Shown: in pieces, positions 63,647-64,000 of the stretch | Numbering within the stretch: position 1 is the stretch's first letter | Layout of the letters: the number at the start of each line of letters is the position of its first letter | Notes under the pieces: generated by a model | The model's input: only the letters and a program-made list of their open reading frames with translations | Database searches by the model: none | Told to the model about the DNA's origin: nothing | Translations under genes and position numbers: made by a program | Source of the DNA: Azohydromonas lata NBRC 102462 | GTDB taxonomy: Bacteria; Pseudomonadota; Gammaproteobacteria; Burkholderiales; Burkholderiaceae_C | Assembly (NCBI RefSeq): GCF_001571085.1 | Contig: NZ_BCTC01000008.1 | Span: 1-64,000, forward strand | DNA: 64,000 nt | Direction of reading: 5' to 3'

Positions 63647-64000
63647 TCAGGCGTAGTTGTAGAAGCCGCGGCCCGTCTTGCGGCCCAAGCGGCCGGCCTG
63701 GACCATTTCACGCAGCAGCGGCGCGGGGCGGTACTTGGTGTCGCCGAAGCCCTCGTGGAACACTTCCATGATGCTGAGCATGGTGTCCAGGCCGATGAGG
63801 TCGGCCAGGGCCAGCGGGCCGATGGGGTGGTTGCAGCCCAGCTTCATGCCGGCATCGATGTCTTCCGCCGTGGCCAGGCCCTCCTGCAGCACGAAGATGG
63901 CCTCGTTGATCATCGGACACAGGATGCGGTTGACCACGAAGCCCGGGCTGTTCTTCACCGTCACGGGCGTCTTGCCCACGGCGTGGGCGAAGGCCGCGGC
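63647..64000 (-). CDS. 3-hydroxybutyryl/3-hydroxyacyl-CoA dehydrogenase, C-terminal part
   Basis: The 117 codons inside the window run off the right edge, so the NAD-binding half is missing. The part seen is the C-terminal helical domain: [40 protein letters not shown] and [12 protein letters not shown], the classical end of HbdA/PaaH proteins. The enzyme oxidises or forms 3-hydroxyacyl-CoA in beta-oxidation or butyrate/PHB metabolism. A terminator follows. Which of these roles applies cannot be decided from this part. Confidence 0.93.
   Translation of the reverse strand, partial: AAAFAHAVGKTPVTVKNSPGFVVNRILCPMINEAIFVLQEGLATAEDIDAGMKLGCNHPIGPLALADLIGLDTMLSIMEVFHEGFGDTKYRPAPLLREMVQAGRLGRKTGRGFYNYA

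Overview
The window is GC-rich, gene-dense chromosomal DNA. Its gene set fits a betaproteobacterium of the Burkholderiales, most likely Comamonadaceae: Bug-type tricarboxylate-transporter binding protein, H-NS family protein with a C-terminal DNA-binding domain, narK1K2GHJI with a linked parvulin isomerase, PEP-CTERM proteins, RmuC and a HbdA-type dehydrogenase. The family assignment is inference; there is no rRNA or tRNA in the window. I saw no CRISPR array and no complete insertion sequence.

Layout. (1) 1-2.0 kb is visibly AT-richer and looks like an integron-style gene-cassette remnant. A DUF1643-like gene is bounded by complementary GTTATGC/GCATAAC boxes and attC-like imperfect palindromes. 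Next to it is a partial gene with nucleotidyl-cyclase-like motifs that runs off the left edge. (2) 2.0-7.0 kb is a catabolic locus: a divergent LysR regulator, a Bug binding protein, a hydrolase carrying the residue set of fluoroacetate dehalogenase, and a LeuC/LeuD-type dehydratase pair with altered substrate-side motifs. (3) 7.1-12.3 kb holds two tyrosine-recombinase-like proteins with degraded catalytic residues, a proline-rich companion, and small redox and secreted proteins. (4) 12.7-19.7 kb holds a REC-PAS-histidine kinase, a secreted S1-type protease followed by a lipoprotein, an IF-1 paralogue coupled to a small zinc-ribbon gene, an H-NS-like protein, Ada and a phasin-like protein. (5) 20.1-26.7 kb is a tripartite RND efflux operon whose TetR regulator is the last gene, with a perfect 16-bp palindrome as candidate operator in front of the operon. 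(6) 27.0-39.2 kb has pncB and the anaerobic nitrate respiration operon narK1-narK2-narGHJI-parvulin. (7) 39.4-48.1 kb has a LolCDE/MacB-like ABC pair and a carotenoid cluster (crtZ, crtB, crtI, crtY, crtX, crtE) sufficient for zeaxanthin glucosides from FPP. (8) 48.2-64.0 kb has rmuC, an old-yellow-enzyme homologue, three related PEP-CTERM proteins, an HDAC-family deacetylase followed by a Pat-like acyl-CoA ligase/acetyltransferase, a Nudix-metallo-beta-lactamase fusion, a GAF-kinase-REC hybrid and the 3' end of a 3-hydroxyacyl-CoA dehydrogenase gene.

Together the genes describe a pigmented, nitrate-respiring environmental bacterium with export, stress and surface functions. The parts least explained by known systems are the cassette-like left edge, the degenerate recombinase-like proteins with their companion, and the PEP-CTERM family sharing a novel-looking N-terminal motif.
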